Shown piece after piece: positions 13,701 to 25,194 of a stretch of 64,000 bases of DNA. This stretch comes from Lepisosteus oculatus (Eukaryota > Chordata > Actinopteri > Semionotiformes > Lepisosteidae). The stretch is from positions 39,734,975 to 39,798,974 of the forward strand of contig NC_090709.1 of the NCBI RefSeq assembly GCF_040954835.1, in the 5' to 3' direction. A program made the translations under genes and the position numbers. The notes below the pieces were generated by a model. The model did not search any database and was not told where the DNA came from. It worked only from the letters and a program-made list of their open reading frames with translations. Each line of letters begins with the position of its first letter. Within the stretch, counting starts at the first letter, position 1.

Positions 13701-13779
13701 GACGCCGGGATGTTTCATCATTAATTCAGGATAATTGATTCCTTGTGCTGGAAATATATTTCTTCCTATTTACCAAGGG

Positions 13780-16700
13780 GTGCCAACGCTTCCGAAATCC
13801 GCTGTATACAATAAAGATACAGGAAAAACATCGTCTGGTTTCGTGACTAGGAATTTAAATTAACAACCAGTTCAGGTAATATACTGTATAACATAAGTAC
13901 ACAGGAAACACACCGCCTGTTTTCGTGATTGGGCAGCACAATTAAGAGCCAGTATGGTGAGTACATAAGGATCAAAAAGGAAAAGCTAGTCCAGTTTAGT
14001 GACTGGGCAGCACAATTAAGAACCAGTTCGGTGAAGACTGTACATCACAGTTCTTGAGAAAAGAACACCATTTGGTTTAGTGACTAGAAATTAAAATGAA
14101 CAACTAGTACAGTCAATATACAAGATAACTAATAAGTAAAAACAGTCTAATGGAGTGTCTACAACAGTACAATTGACAACCAGTACAGTGAATATATTAC
14201 AAATATTTAGGGAAAACGCTGTGTGGTTTAGTGGCTGGACAGCACTTGCACGGTGAAGATGTGGAAGGATCCAGGAAGACCATCGTCTGGTTCAGAGACT
14301 AGACGCTACAATTTAAAAACAGTTCGGTGAACGCATAACAACCGTTTAGCAAAACACCATCTGGTTTAGTGACTGGTAATTAAAATTAACCAGTCCAGGG
14401 AACAGATAAGACAACTTCAAAGGAAGACCCGTCTAGTTTAGCGGTTAGGAAATTAACAACCATTTTGGCCAATACAGAACTATCCAGAAAAGACTCCTTC
14501 AAGTTTAACAACCAGTACGGGGAATACTAAAAATAATTATCCTGGAAGAACACCATCTGCTTTAGTGACGAGACGGTACAATTAACAAGCAGAACAGTGA
14601 AGATCTCTCATACCTGTATAGGAAAAGGCATAACTGGTTGAGTGACCAGAAACTCAAACTCACAACCAGTACAGCAAGTATATGTAACAGTGTGTAGGGT
14701 CAACAGACCACTGACCAGGTCCTTCTGAGGGAGAGACAGCAGGAGGTCAGGACACAGCCCTGAGGGTCACCCCCTGGCACCCCGACAGGAGGAGTCCTCT
14801 TGGGGCTCCAGCTCTCCACCTGGACCAGGGGCATCAGCAGCTCTTCATCATCATCATCATCGTCACCCTCACAGGCTCCAGCAGGCAGGCGAAGTAACTA
14901 GAACTAGTTACTAGAAATTCAAGTTAACAACCAGTACAGTGAAGATATAAAAATGTATTCATGAAAAACCCCATCTGGTTTAGTGACGAGACAGTACAAT
15001 TAACAACCAGTACGGTGAAAAACTCAGGAATAAGACCATCTGGTTTCACTGACTAAAAACCACAATTACCCACCAGTATGGGATATAAACAATTATTCAG
15101 GAAAAGCACTGATGGTTTGTCCGGTTTAGTGACCCTAGTTGGACAACTAGCAACCAGTGTGGCAGTTATATCACAATTATTCTGGAAAACCTGTGTCTGG
15201 GTGAGTGACTATACCAGTAAATCAGGAACCAGCACAGTGAATATATACAGTCATCACTGTGGACAGGAACTGTCTGGTTCAGGGACGAGACCACAGCTGA
15301 CAACCAGAAAGGGTGAACTGATTCAGGAAAGACGTCATCTGGTTTAGGGACAAGGCAGTACAGTTAAGAGAGTATGGTGTTTGTGTAATTATTCAGGAAA
15401 AACACTGTCTGCTTCACTGGAAAGTAAAATGAATAACCAGTCCAGTGCATCTATAACACAAATCTATCATTACACCATCTGGTTTAGTGATGAGACTGTA
15501 CAATTAACAACCACTGTGGTGAATACAAACTGTAGGATAATTAATGAGGAAAAGCTTCATGATTTAGTGACTCCACAGTAAAATTAACAACCAGTAGAGT
15601 GAATATAAGATCATTAATAAGGAAAAAGACGGTCTGGTATAATGACTAGAAAGTACAATTATCAACCAGTACAGAGAATATAGAAGATAAGGAGAAACTG
15701 TCCAGTTTAGTGACTAAAAATTAAAAGTTAACAACCTAAAAAGCAGTAAAGTGAATATACAACATAAGTCATCATGAAAAACACCGTCTGGTTTAGTGAC
15801 TAGACAGAAAATTTAACAGCCAACACTGTGAATATAGAGCATAATAATGGAAAACTGTCTGGATTGCGACTAGAAATTAACATAAAAGGGAAGAATAATT
15901 AATACATAATTATTCAGGAAAACTTTAGCGACTAGAAACTACAATTAACAACGACGACGGTAAATATACAAGATAACCAATAAGGAAAAACTCCGTCTGA
16001 TTTAGTGACAAAGCGGTAAAATTAAAAACCAGTACATAACAGAAAATTACTCAGGAAAAACACCGTCTCTTTTAGCAACTAGAAATTAAAATTAGCAACC
16101 ACCGAGTACGGCGAATATATAACAATTATTGAAAAAAACACCCCTTCTGGTTTAACAACCAGCACGGGAAATATACAAAATAATTATCCCGGAGGAACAC
16201 CGGCTGGTTTAGTGACTAAACAATAAAATTAACAACCAGCACGGCGATTACATAGAATAAATATTCAGGAGTAACTCCGTCTGGATTAGTGACTAATCAG
16301 TAAAATGACCAACCAGTACAAGGTTATTATTCAGGAAAAACACCTTCTGGTTTAGTAACTACACAGCACAAAATACAAACGGTACTGCGAACATTTGTTC
16401 AATTGCAAAAAACACCGTCTCTTTTAGCGACTAGAAATTAAAATTAGCATCCACCCAGTACGGCGAATAGATAATTATTGAAAAAAAACACCCCTTCTGG
16501 TTTAACAACCAGTACGGGAAATATACAAAATATTATCCCGGAGAAACACCATCTGGTTGAGTGATGAGACAATTAACCACTGTGGTGAATACATACTGTA
16601 GGATAATTAATCAAGAAAAACTCCGTGATTTAGTGACTCCAAAGTAAAATTAACAACCAGTAGAGTGAATATAAGATCATTAATAAGGAAAAAGACTGTC

Positions 16701-18360
16701 TGGTATAATGACTAGGAAGAACAATTTTTAACCAGCACAGTACAGAGAATATAGAAGATAATTAATAAGGAGAAACTGTCTAGTTTAGTGACTAGAAATT
16801 AAAAGTTAACAACCTAATAACCAGTAAAGTGAATATACAACGTAAGTCATCATGAAAAACACCGCCTGGTTTAGTGTTTAGTAAATTTAACAGCCGGTAC
16901 GGTGAATATAGAGCATAATAATGGAAAACTGTCTGGATTGCGACTAGAAATTAATATAAAAATGGAGAATATTTAATATATAACAATTATTCAGGGAAAA
17001 TCTGTCCGATTTAGTGACTAGAAACTACAATTAACAACGACGACGGTGAAAATATAAGATACTTATAAGGAAAAACTCCGTCTGGTTTAGTGACAAAGCG
17101 GTAAAATTAAAAACCAGAACAGAGTACAGATAAAATTATTCGGGAAAAACAGGCTATTTTAGCGAGTAGAAATTAAAATTAACAATCACCCAGTGCGGCA
17201 AATATATAACAATTATTCAAAAAAAAAAAAACACCCCTTTTGGTTTAACAACCAGCACGGGAAATATACAAAATAATTATCCCGGAGGAAAACCGGCTGG
17301 TTTAGTGACTAGACAGTAAAATTAACAACCACTATGGTGAATACATAGGATAATTAATAAAAAAAACTAGTGATTTAGTGACTCCACAGTAAAATTAACA
17401 ACCAGTAGAGTGAATATAAGATCATTAATAAGGAAAAAGACTGTCTGGTATAATGACTAGGAAGTACAATTATTAACCAGCACAGTACAGAGAATATAGA
17501 AGATAATTAAGGAGAAACTATCCAGTTTAGTTACTAGAAATGTAAAAATTAACAACCTAATAACCAGTGAAGTGAATATACGACATACTCTACAGTAAGT
17601 CGTCATGAAAAACACCGCCTGGGTTAGCGACTAGAGATTAAATTGAACAAGCAGCGCAGTGAATTCATAATATAATCGATTAGGACAATCACCGTCCAGT
17701 TTAACGCACAGCGCAATTAACAACCAGGACGCCGAATATATAAGATAAGACAAAATTCCGTCTGGTTTAGCGACTAGACAGTACCCTGAATATATAAGAT
17801 AACCAATAAGAAAACTCCGTCTGGTTTAGTGAATTAGCAGTCAAATTAAAAACCGGTACAGGGAATTGCAGGAAAAACACCGTCTATGTTGGCGTCTAGC
17901 AATTAAAATAAACAACCTGTACGGCGAATATATTACTATTATTTTTTAAAAAGCACCTCTTCTGGTTTAACAACCAGTACGGGAAATATACAAAATAATT
18001 ACCCCGGAGGAACGCCGGCTGGTTTGTCTACTGGACAGCACAATTAACGAGCAGGGCGGCGGAGATACAACTTCATTATTCAGACAAAACACTGGCTGGT
18101 TCAGTCAACGTAACAACCAGTCCAGTGGAGAGACAAGACAATGAATACGGAAAAACTCTGTCTGGTTTAGTGACTAGAAATGACAATTAACAACCAATAT
18201 GGTGAAGATATAAAATAAGTACCCATGAAAAACTCCGTGTGGTTTAATGACTCGACAGTACAATTAACAACAGTGCGGTGGATATATTAGATACAAAATA
18301 AAAGAACAACACCGCGTGGTTTAGTGACTATTTCACTGAATAAACAGTCAGGGAAAACAC
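13780..18360. repeat. Degenerate ~60-bp satellite (CTGGTTTAGTGACTAG / AACAACCAGTACAG)
   Basis: About 4.5 kb consists of diverged monomers with the order AAAAACACCGTCTGGTTTAG, TGACTAGAAATTAAAATTAA, CAACCAGTACAGTGAATATA. The monomer is roughly 60-65 bp. A copy of the 300-bp dispersed repeat is inserted at 14690-14895. Longer internal repeats are visible, since the text around 15.4-15.9 kb resembles 16.5-17.0 kb and 17.3-17.6 kb. I see no gene. Confidence 0.8.
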
Positions 18361-18474
18361 TTAATAAATGACAAAAAAGACAGTTCTTACTAACGGGGAC
18401 AGTTAACATCCGAGGAGAGCAGGACGCCGTTACTCGATTGTTCAGTTTGCAGACGAAGTGGCGTCGAGCGCCCT

Positions 18475-18665
18475 TCCGCCGGTCAATTAAGCAGAAGAGT
18501 CCACTTCCACAGCTCAATTTAAAAGCAGAGTCCACTTCCGCCGCGTAATTAAACAGCAGTCCACTTCCGCCCCTCAATTTAACAGCCGAGCTCACTTCCG
18601 CCCTTCAATTAAACAGCAGAGTCCACTTCCGCCGCGTAAATAAACAGCCGAGTCCACATTCCCTG
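18475..18665. repeat. Short tandem repeat with GAGTCCACTTCCGCC core
   Basis: About six imperfect units of roughly 30 bases contain AATTAAACAGCAGAGTCCAC. The array ends before the unique text at 18.67 kb. Confidence 0.7.
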
Positions 18666-18849
18666 ACAGCCTTCACACAGGAGACTGAAAGAGCCGCCAG
18701 CCCCGTGTCCCTCCTCTCCGATGACACTCCTCCTCCAGGGAAATGATCCTCAAGTTATATAGAAACGCCACGTATTCGCGGGTCATTTCAGGACTCACCT
18801 ACAGTAGGTCTAAAATACAGGATTCATCTGGACCCTGAATAACAGACAG

Positions 18850-19350
18850 CACTCTGAGCACACAGTGCAGTGATCATTACAGTGAACACACAGTGCAGCG
18901 ATTATTACAGTGAACACAGTGCAGTGATTCTTACAGTAACTATACAGTGCAACAATTATTACAGTGAACACACAGTACAGCAATAATACTGAATGTCCAG
19001 TACAGCGATTATTACAGTGAGTTCACAGTGTGGCCATTATTACAGTGAATTCACAGTGCAGTGATAATTATACAGACTAACCAGTGCAGTGATTATTACA
19101 GCGAATATCAAGCACAGTGATTGTCCACCTCAGTGAATACCCAGGACAGTGATTGTCCGCCTCAGTGAATACCCAGGACAGTGACTGTCCACCTCAGTGA
19201 ATACCCAGGACAGTGATTGTCCGCCTCAGTGAATACCCAGGACAGTGACTGTCCGCCTCAGTGAATACCCAGGACAGTGACTGTCCGCCTCAGTGAATAC
19301 CCAGGACAGTGATTGTCCGCCTCAGTGAATACCCAGGACAGTGATTGTCC
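18850..19350. repeat. Two adjoining CAGTG-type tandem repeats
   Basis: From about 18.85 to 19.12 kb, imperfect units of GTGATTATTACAGTGAACAC repeat. From about 19.12 to 19.35 kb a cleaner 32-bp unit containing CAGTGAATACCCAGGACAGT repeats about seven times. Both lie just downstream (3') of receptor gene D. Confidence 0.8.
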
Positions 19351-19369
19351 ATCTCAGTATGGTGAATAT

Positions 19370-19600
19370 GTCCAGTGCCATTTGGTGATCTCAGCTCTGA
19401 GTGCTGTGTTGCACAATGCAGTAGATGACACAATGTCTCTATTACTCCATCTCTGTGTGTAAAGGGAGCAACCACAGACACACACTGTTGCACAACAGAG
19501 AAGACAACACAGTGCCCCCATGACTGAGCGCTGCTGTGCTGTAACAGCTGAGACACACACACACCTGGTCCACGACAGACGCGCGCGTGGACACAGGTGA
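19370..19600. repeat. Dispersed repeat shared with 38.69-38.86 kb
   Basis: The text around TTGCACAATGCAG, TTGCACAACAGAGAAGACA and GCTGTAACAG recurs at about 38690-38860 and, more weakly, at 22130-22190. It is non-coding as far as I can tell and lies in the flanks of the duplicated receptor genes. Confidence 0.6.
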
Positions 19601-19806
19601 ACGTGTTTCTGGCTGAAAGCTGACTGCTGGAGGGGAACACCAGGATTGTGCAATTGTGTGTGGGGGGGTGGATCAGGGTGGAGGTAGAGTCTGTCTGTGT
19701 GTCTCAGTGTGTGGGCATACAGTACACCTCTCGCCATCTCTGTGTGGGACTCGGGTAAATCACACAGCGCCCCCCGGTGGAGACTTGATGTAACCTCCAC
19801 CTCCTC

Positions 19807-21596
19807 CTATTTCCCTGTCCTGAGGTCCGAGTAAACGGTGGTCTCGCCCTCCCTGGGGACGCCCTGTCCTCTCTGGGGTCCTGCTGCCGCCTCTGCGAAG
19901 TTCACAGTGGAGTAGCTGACCTCATCGCCGCCCGGAGCGCTGGGGGAGCCCTGGACCGCCTGGGAGAGGGAGAGAGAGAGACCCCCGGACAGGTCACACT
20001 CGGACACAGGGAGGAGGCTGAGCACAGCCCCGCTGGGGGGGTCTGCTCGAACCCGGGGCCGTGTTACCGTGGGCTCTGCGGGGCGGGCGCAGACAGGGAG
20101 GTCTCCGGCGACGTCCTCTCTCTCCTCACGAGCCGCCCGGCCTGCGAATAACGAGCAGAACCAGGACTGAGGCCCAGAGCCGTGCTTCTGTACACAGAGG
20201 GGGGTGGGGGTGGGGAAGAAGCTGCCCAGCCCTGTGGTTGAAGCCGATACCCTGGCTTCTCTCCAGACAGAGCTGGGTGAGCTCCTCCATTCAGGACAGG
20301 AGGCTCTTCTGTACACAGAGAGTGGTGGGGGTGTGGAACAAGTTTAAAATCAAAGGTGACTGAGATACTCAGACTTAATAAGCAGCCACCAATCCATTGT
20401 GCTTAAATAAAAAAGGTCAAAGGTGAACTCTGGTTTTTAAGGCTGCTGTAGGGGAACAGACCTGTCACCTTCCTCCTCCTCCTCCTCCTCTTCATCGTGA
20501 CGACAGCGACAAGCACCAGCAGGACACAGAGGACAGCGGCTACTGGCACAAGAACTTTCACCAGGAAATCGTCCTCTGTGAGAAACAATGAATCAGGATT
20601 AAACGGGAATCAAACACCGAATTAACACCCTAAGAATTAATACCCTACCTGTGAGGAGACTGGTGTAGGTATCAGGTCTGTCTCACTCTCACAATAATAC
20701 CCTACCTGTGAGGAGACTGGTGTAGGTATCAGGTCTGTCTCACTCTCACAATAATACCCTACCTGTGAGGTGAATGGTGTAGGTATCAGAGGTCTTCATC
20801 ACTCCTCTCTCTCTCAGTACACATGTCCTGGTCCTCATGTGGTCTGAACTCTGCAGCTTCATTGACAAGCTGCTGAAATATCTGTCCTGGCTGATGTCCA
20901 CTGTGTCCATGTGGTCACTCTCCCAGGTCACTTGGACATCAGCAGGTACCCCAGCACAGCTTTGAAATCCTCTCCCACAGTCCAGACCACACTGGAGAGT
21001 GAGGACTGTGTCTGTCTTCAATCCTCCAGAGGGACTGGCAGAGACTGCAGAATGACATCACATGTGTCTTCAGCACAGGGACAGACACTGTTTCACACAC
21101 TGACATGATCAATGAGTCCAGACAGCAGATCAGAGCACAGGAAGGACAGACAGAGAGACAGAAGACCTGCAGATTCCTGACTGGACTCATCATGACCAGC
21201 ACTGGGCTGGAGAGACAGAGGGGACAGTTAATGGAGACTGACGGACTGAAACACAGAGACACGTCCTCAGGTCCTCAGACTTACTGGACAGCAGGTAGAG
21301 ATCAACAGTGGTGCGTCCAGGTCTATAATACTTTCCATTGACATACTGCTCACAGATGTACTGTCCAGTGTCCTGAGTGTTGAGATTGTGGATGTGCAGA
21401 GACCAGTCAGACCCCACACTCATTCTCTGGGCTCTTTCTGGGTCTCTGACTGTGATCTTCTGTTCTCTGTTTACTATCCTCACTGGCGCCTCAGTTTTGT
21501 GATGAAAGAGCCACTCAAAATAATACTCCTGATAGTCTCTGGACCCCAGACAGGACATGTTGACTGACCCCCCCACAGTGGAGTACAGAGTCACAC
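19807..21596 (-). CDS. Receptor D: two-Ig, ITIM/ITSM-tailed (inhibitory-type) receptor, leader exon not found
   Basis: Five exons are read on the minus strand: V-set Ig 21285-21596, C-like Ig 20763-21044, transmembrane 20462-20575, short cytoplasmic exon 20068-20141 (74 nt) and tail 19807-19959. The phases agree at every join. The V exon has the B-strand Cys, FEW Trp and DTGQYIC motif. The TM helix is flanked by EDDF and a run of six Arg. The tail carries VSYSTV (ITIM) and TVYSDL (ITSM-like), motifs that in known receptors recruit SH2 phosphatases. An upstream acceptor and a second one 9 nt further in are both in frame for the last exon; I chose the one with the longer pyrimidine tract. Oddities: the short exon has VCARP where paralogues A and E have VYASP, so its Tyr is lost. 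The second Ig has RTRTC where C and E have RNWTC, losing a sequon. No leader exon is visible upstream. It may be a pseudogene or borrow a leader. Confidence 0.75.
20185..20345. repeat. Copy of the 121-bp LINE-tail-like repeat in an intron of gene D
   Basis: About one and a third units with TTGAAGCCGATACCCTGGCT and CTTCTGTACACAGAG lie in the intron between the TM exon and the 74-nt exon. The same unit forms an eight-copy array in gene E at 56.26-57.18 kb. Confidence 0.75.
20643..20762. repeat. 57-bp tandem repeat carrying extra splice-donor copies (gene D)
   Basis: Immediately 3' of the C-like exon of gene D, two additional 57-bp units repeat the last ~26 bases of the exon, its donor (CACAG|gtaggg on the minus strand) and the start of the intron. 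The repeated starts at 20643 and 20700 keep exact 57-bp spacing with the real boundary. Confidence 0.85.
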
Positions 21597-21639
21597 CTGA
21601 GGAGAGAAAATAACACAACAGTAACACCTGATACCACCA

Positions 21640-21970
21640 CACCTCCCACTGTGTCTCCTTTCACTGCTGACACAACACCTCCCACTGTGTCTCCTTTCAC
21701 TCCTGACACAACACACCTCCCACTGTGTCTCCTTTCACATCTGACAACACACCTCCCACTGTGTCTCCTTTCGCACCTGATACCACCAGCCCTCCCACTG
21801 TCTCCTTTCACTGCTGACACCACACCTCCCACTGTGTCTCCTTTCAGTCCTGACACCACACCTCCCACTGTGTCTCCTTTCACTCCTGACACCACACCTC
21901 CCACTGTGTCTCCTTTCACTCCTGACACCACAACACCTCCCACTGCGTCTCCTTTCACTCCTGACCCCTC
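21640..21970. repeat. 39-bp minisatellite in front of the V exon of gene D
   Basis: Units of CCCACTGTGTCTCCTTTCAC plus TCCTGACACCA repeat about nine times with some 3- to 9-bp deletions. On the minus strand the unit reads through as a 13-residue repeat of the type [13 protein letters not shown]. The same array lies in intron 1 of genes B, C and E. Confidence 0.85.
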
Positions 21971-22058
21971 ACAAGACATGACTGACCCCCCCACAGCGGA
22001 GTACAGAGTCACACCCGAGGAGAGAGAAACAACACAACAGTAACACACACGCAAACTG
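21968..22058 (-). pseudogene. Truncated V-exon 5' fragment upstream of gene D
   Basis: The minus strand repeats the end of intron 1 and the first ~60 bases of the V exon (GVTLYSAVGGSV, then MSCEGS), and then runs straight into the 39-bp minisatellite. The acceptor is destroyed (TCGG instead of TCAGG) and the rest of the domain is missing. The gene D array is therefore bracketed by two V-exon starts. Confidence 0.75.
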
Positions 22059-22059
22059 C

Positions 22060-23870
22060 TGCACAATTAGGACGCAGTCTCTGGACAAGCTGTGCTGTCA
22101 TTAGCTGGTACACACACACTCACACAGTGTTGCACAATGGAGGAGACGACACAGCCGGTCCCCGTCTCTGTAACAGATCAGACACACACAAACGCACCAT
22201 TGAAAACACTTCTATACAAGACAGAGCAGTTACCAACACAGAAACACACTTTCTTCAGTCTGTACGCCTACACAACCCACTCAGACTGAGACACTGGCTC
22301 CACACACACACTCACACACAGTCACACACAGTCACACCTGTGTGACTTACCCACACCCTCCTGTCCCACTGTGTGACCCCAGAAAGAGAGAGAGACCAGC
22401 AGACAGAAGACGGGGAGCCCCATTTCCTCACTGACACGTCTCCTCCGAGCGCCGGAGCAGAAGACAGGAGGAGGAGACGGACGCCGAGATTGACCAACTC
22501 AGGGGCAGGAAGTGGAGAGCAGCACTTCCTGTGTTGCTCCAGGAGCAGCCCCAGCCCCTGACTCTCACTGACAGGCAGGCCGGCGGGAGACCGGCCAAGA
22601 CACTGGCCACATCTGGGGTCTGTCCTGCCCCCCGAGGAGCAGCCCAGTCCACTGGCCCCCCAGACTCAGTCTCTGGGCCCCCCCCACAGCCGCCGCTCGT
22701 GTGAGAGCGACTTCCTGCAGCGAGAGGGGGGCCCCCCGGGGGGCCGACCACATCGCTCACGAGTCTCGCTGGGCCGGAGGAACACAGCTGTGGGAGAGTC
22801 TGTCTCTCCGAGCCTCAGGGCCAGAACTGCTCTTGGGGTTCAGGCAGGGCTAGGAGGTTTACTGCTGAGGGTGGGATCAGGCCTAGAGTTGCAGTTGGTG
22901 TTGGGGTTTGTGATAGATTTGGGGAAATGATTGGGGTTTCAGGTAAAATCCTACCCCCAGATCAAGCAAGGGCTGAGGTTAGAGTTTAGGTTAGGATAAT
23001 GTCTCGACTCGGGGTTTAATTCAGTTGTTGAGGGCCGAGGTGGGGTTTGTGTTCTTGTGAAATTCAACCTTAAAGAAGAAATCTTAGATTCACAGAGAGC
23101 AGCGACTCCTCACGACCTGGACAAGACGAGCGTTTATTAAAGACTCAAAGGTGTCCTGTTTCCAGCCATCATTTTTTCTTAAAGAAGGACGAATCCAAGC
23201 CGTGCAGAAAAACCGCCCCAAAAAAAAGCAAAAAATTAAAAACGAGCCCTGGTATATCTGGGAAAGAGAAAGGAAAAGCCGTCCAGACCTGCCTGTGGAC
23301 ACCCACCCCGGGCTGGAGAGAGGACAAGGGGCGACCGCTGCGCCCCGAAAAACGAAGCGCGTTGGGGATCCCCCTCCCCGAGACACGAGCTTAAGCTGGG
23401 GGGCCGCCGGCTCTCGGGAGGGCGGACTTCGGGGTCCTGCTCTGCAGCAGGGGCGAGGGGAAACGCAGCATCACCCCGTGCTCAGCGGGAAGCCACCCCA
23501 CTGGCTTCAGCGCCCTGTCACAGCCGGTCCTGGGGGACCCCCGCGGACCCCCGCGGCTCGAGCGCGAGGGGGGGGGTGGTATTCACAAGGACAGTTCGGA
23601 GATGAAGGCTTCTGTCGAGCGCGACGGGTCAGAGAGGAGGGCGGTGAGGAGGAAGAGGGTGAACGAGCGCACCCCAGCCCGGCCCGCCGGGACCCACCGG
23701 GGGAGAGGTTAGCGCCGTCAAGGGGAGACCCCCCATCACGACACGGACCCGGGCCCGGACCCCCGCGACAGACGGAGCACAACAGCAACAGGGGGCTCTC
23801 GCGGGGAGAGCAGACCACGCAGCGGACACGGGGGGGGGTGGGTGTCCCGCACCCCAGACGGTCTGTCCGG
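22060..23870. other. 5' flank of gene D; no gene recognised
   Basis: Positions 22440-22860 are closely related to 30240-30650, the 5' flank of gene C, including nearly identical text after CAGGAAGTGG. The stretch 23.1-23.9 kb is GC-rich with long but unconvincing frames on both strands. No leader exon with an ATG, hydrophobic core and phase-1 donor was found, although paralogues C, B, A and E all have one. Confidence 0.55.
22506..22532. promoter_or_regulatory. Inverted pair of ETS-type motifs (gene D flank)
   Basis: CAGGAAGTGG (22506-22515) faces CACTTCCTGT (22523-22532). Both fit the core bound by ETS-family factors such as PU.1. The arrangement is conserved at 30300-30326, about 0.8 kb upstream of the gene C start codon. 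A regulatory role is inferred only from the motif and its conservation in a duplicated block. Confidence 0.3.
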
Positions 23871-24065
23871 AGCCGGGACAGTCAAGAGCCTGTTGACTGA
23901 GCGACCAGGACAGTCAAGAGCCTGTTGACTGAGGGACCAGGACAGTCAAGAGCCGGTTGACTGAGCGACCAGGACAGTCAAGAGCCTGTTGACTGAGGGA
24001 CCAGGACAGTCAAGAGCCGGTTGACTGAGGGACCAGGACAGTCAAGAGCCGGTTGACTGAGGGAC
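23870..24065. repeat. 32-bp tandem repeat
   Basis: Six units of GACCAGGACAGTCAAGAGCC followed by TGTTGACTGAGG repeat at 32-bp spacing. The unit contains CAGTCAA and TTGACTG in inverted orientation. Confidence 0.9.
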
Positions 24066-24069
24066 CAGG

Positions 24070-25190
24070 ACAGTCATTTATCCAGTCCAGTGGATGGTCA
24101 GTTTGGAGAATATCCAGTCCAGTATTTATCCAGTCCAGTGGATGGTCAGTTTGGAGAATATCCAGTCCAGTATTTATCCAGTCCAGTGGACAGTCAGCTT
24201 GGAGAATATCCAGTCCAGTATTTATCCAGTCCAGTGGATGGTCAGTTTGGAGAATATCCAGTCCAGTATTTATCCAGTCCAGTGGATGGTCAGTTTGGAG
24301 AATATCCAGTCCAGTATTTATCCAGTCCAGTGGACAGTCAGCTTGGAGAATATCCAGTCCAGTATTTATCCAGTCCAGTGGATAGTCAGCTTGGAGACTA
24401 TCAAGTCCAGTATTTATCCAGTCCAGTGGATAGTCAGCTTGAAGACTATCCAGTATTTATCCAGTCCAGTGGATAGTCAGCTTGGAGAATATCCAGTCCA
24501 GTATTTATCCAGTCCAGTGGATAGTCAGCTTGGAGACTATCAAGTCCAGTATTTATCCAGTCCAGTGGATAGTCAGCTTGGAGACTATCAAGTCCAGTAT
24601 TTATCCAGTCCAGTGGATAGTCAGCTTGGAGACTATCAAGTCCAGTATTTATCCAGTCCAGTGGATAGTCAGCTTGGAGACTATCAAGTCCAGTATTTAT
24701 CCAGTCCAGTGGATAGTCAGCTTGGAGACTATCCAGTATTTATCCAGTCCAGTGGATAGTCAGCTTGGAGAATATCCAGTCCAGTATTTATCCAGTCCAG
24801 TGGATGGTCAGCTTGGTGACTATCCAGTATTTATCCAGTCCAGTGGACAGTCAGCTTGGAGACTATCCAGTGCAGTATTTATCCAGTCCAGTGGACAGTC
24901 AGCTTGGAGACTATCCAGTCCAGTATTTATCCAGTCTAGTGGATAGTCAGTTTGGTGACTATCCAGTATTAATCCAGTCCAGTGGATGGTCAGCTTGGTG
25001 ACTATCCAGTATTCATCCAGTCCAGTGGATAGTCACTTGGAGAATATCCAATCCAGTATTTATCCAGTCCAGCGGATGGTCACTTGGTGACTATCCAGTA
25101 TATATCCAGTCCAGGGGATGGTCACTTGGTGACTATCCAATCCAGTATTTATCCAGTCCAGTGGATAGTCATTTTGTTGCGTAACCAGTA
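24070..25190. repeat. 48-bp minisatellite (TTTATCCAGTCCAGTGGATAG)
   Basis: More than twenty units repeat ATCCAGTCCAGTGGATAGTC and a GCTTGGAGACTATCC segment at 48-bp spacing, with some shortened units. Because 48 is a multiple of three, long open frames occur in all forward frames; these are artefacts. A related array lies at 31.57-33.19 kb, in the equivalent position 3' of gene B. Confidence 0.9.
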
Positions 25191-25194
25191 CAGC

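Noticed and set aside
21597-21642. Leader-like reading WWYQVLLLCYFLSSG directly before the V exon of gene D (also in gene E at 58744-58789)
   Set aside because: There is no ATG (it starts at GTG) and it is the pyrimidine-rich intron end with the acceptor. It reads as hydrophobic by composition.
22312-22497. A hydrophobic minus-strand start (reading VNLGVRLLLLSSAPALGG) as the missing leader of gene D
   Set aside because: It begins with TTG, not ATG, and the only nearby donor gives phase 0, while the V exon needs phase 1.
24053-24946. Long overlapping forward frames with SSPVDSQLGEY-type repeats
   Set aside because: All three forward frames are open in a 48-bp minisatellite, which is expected from the period and is not evidence of coding.
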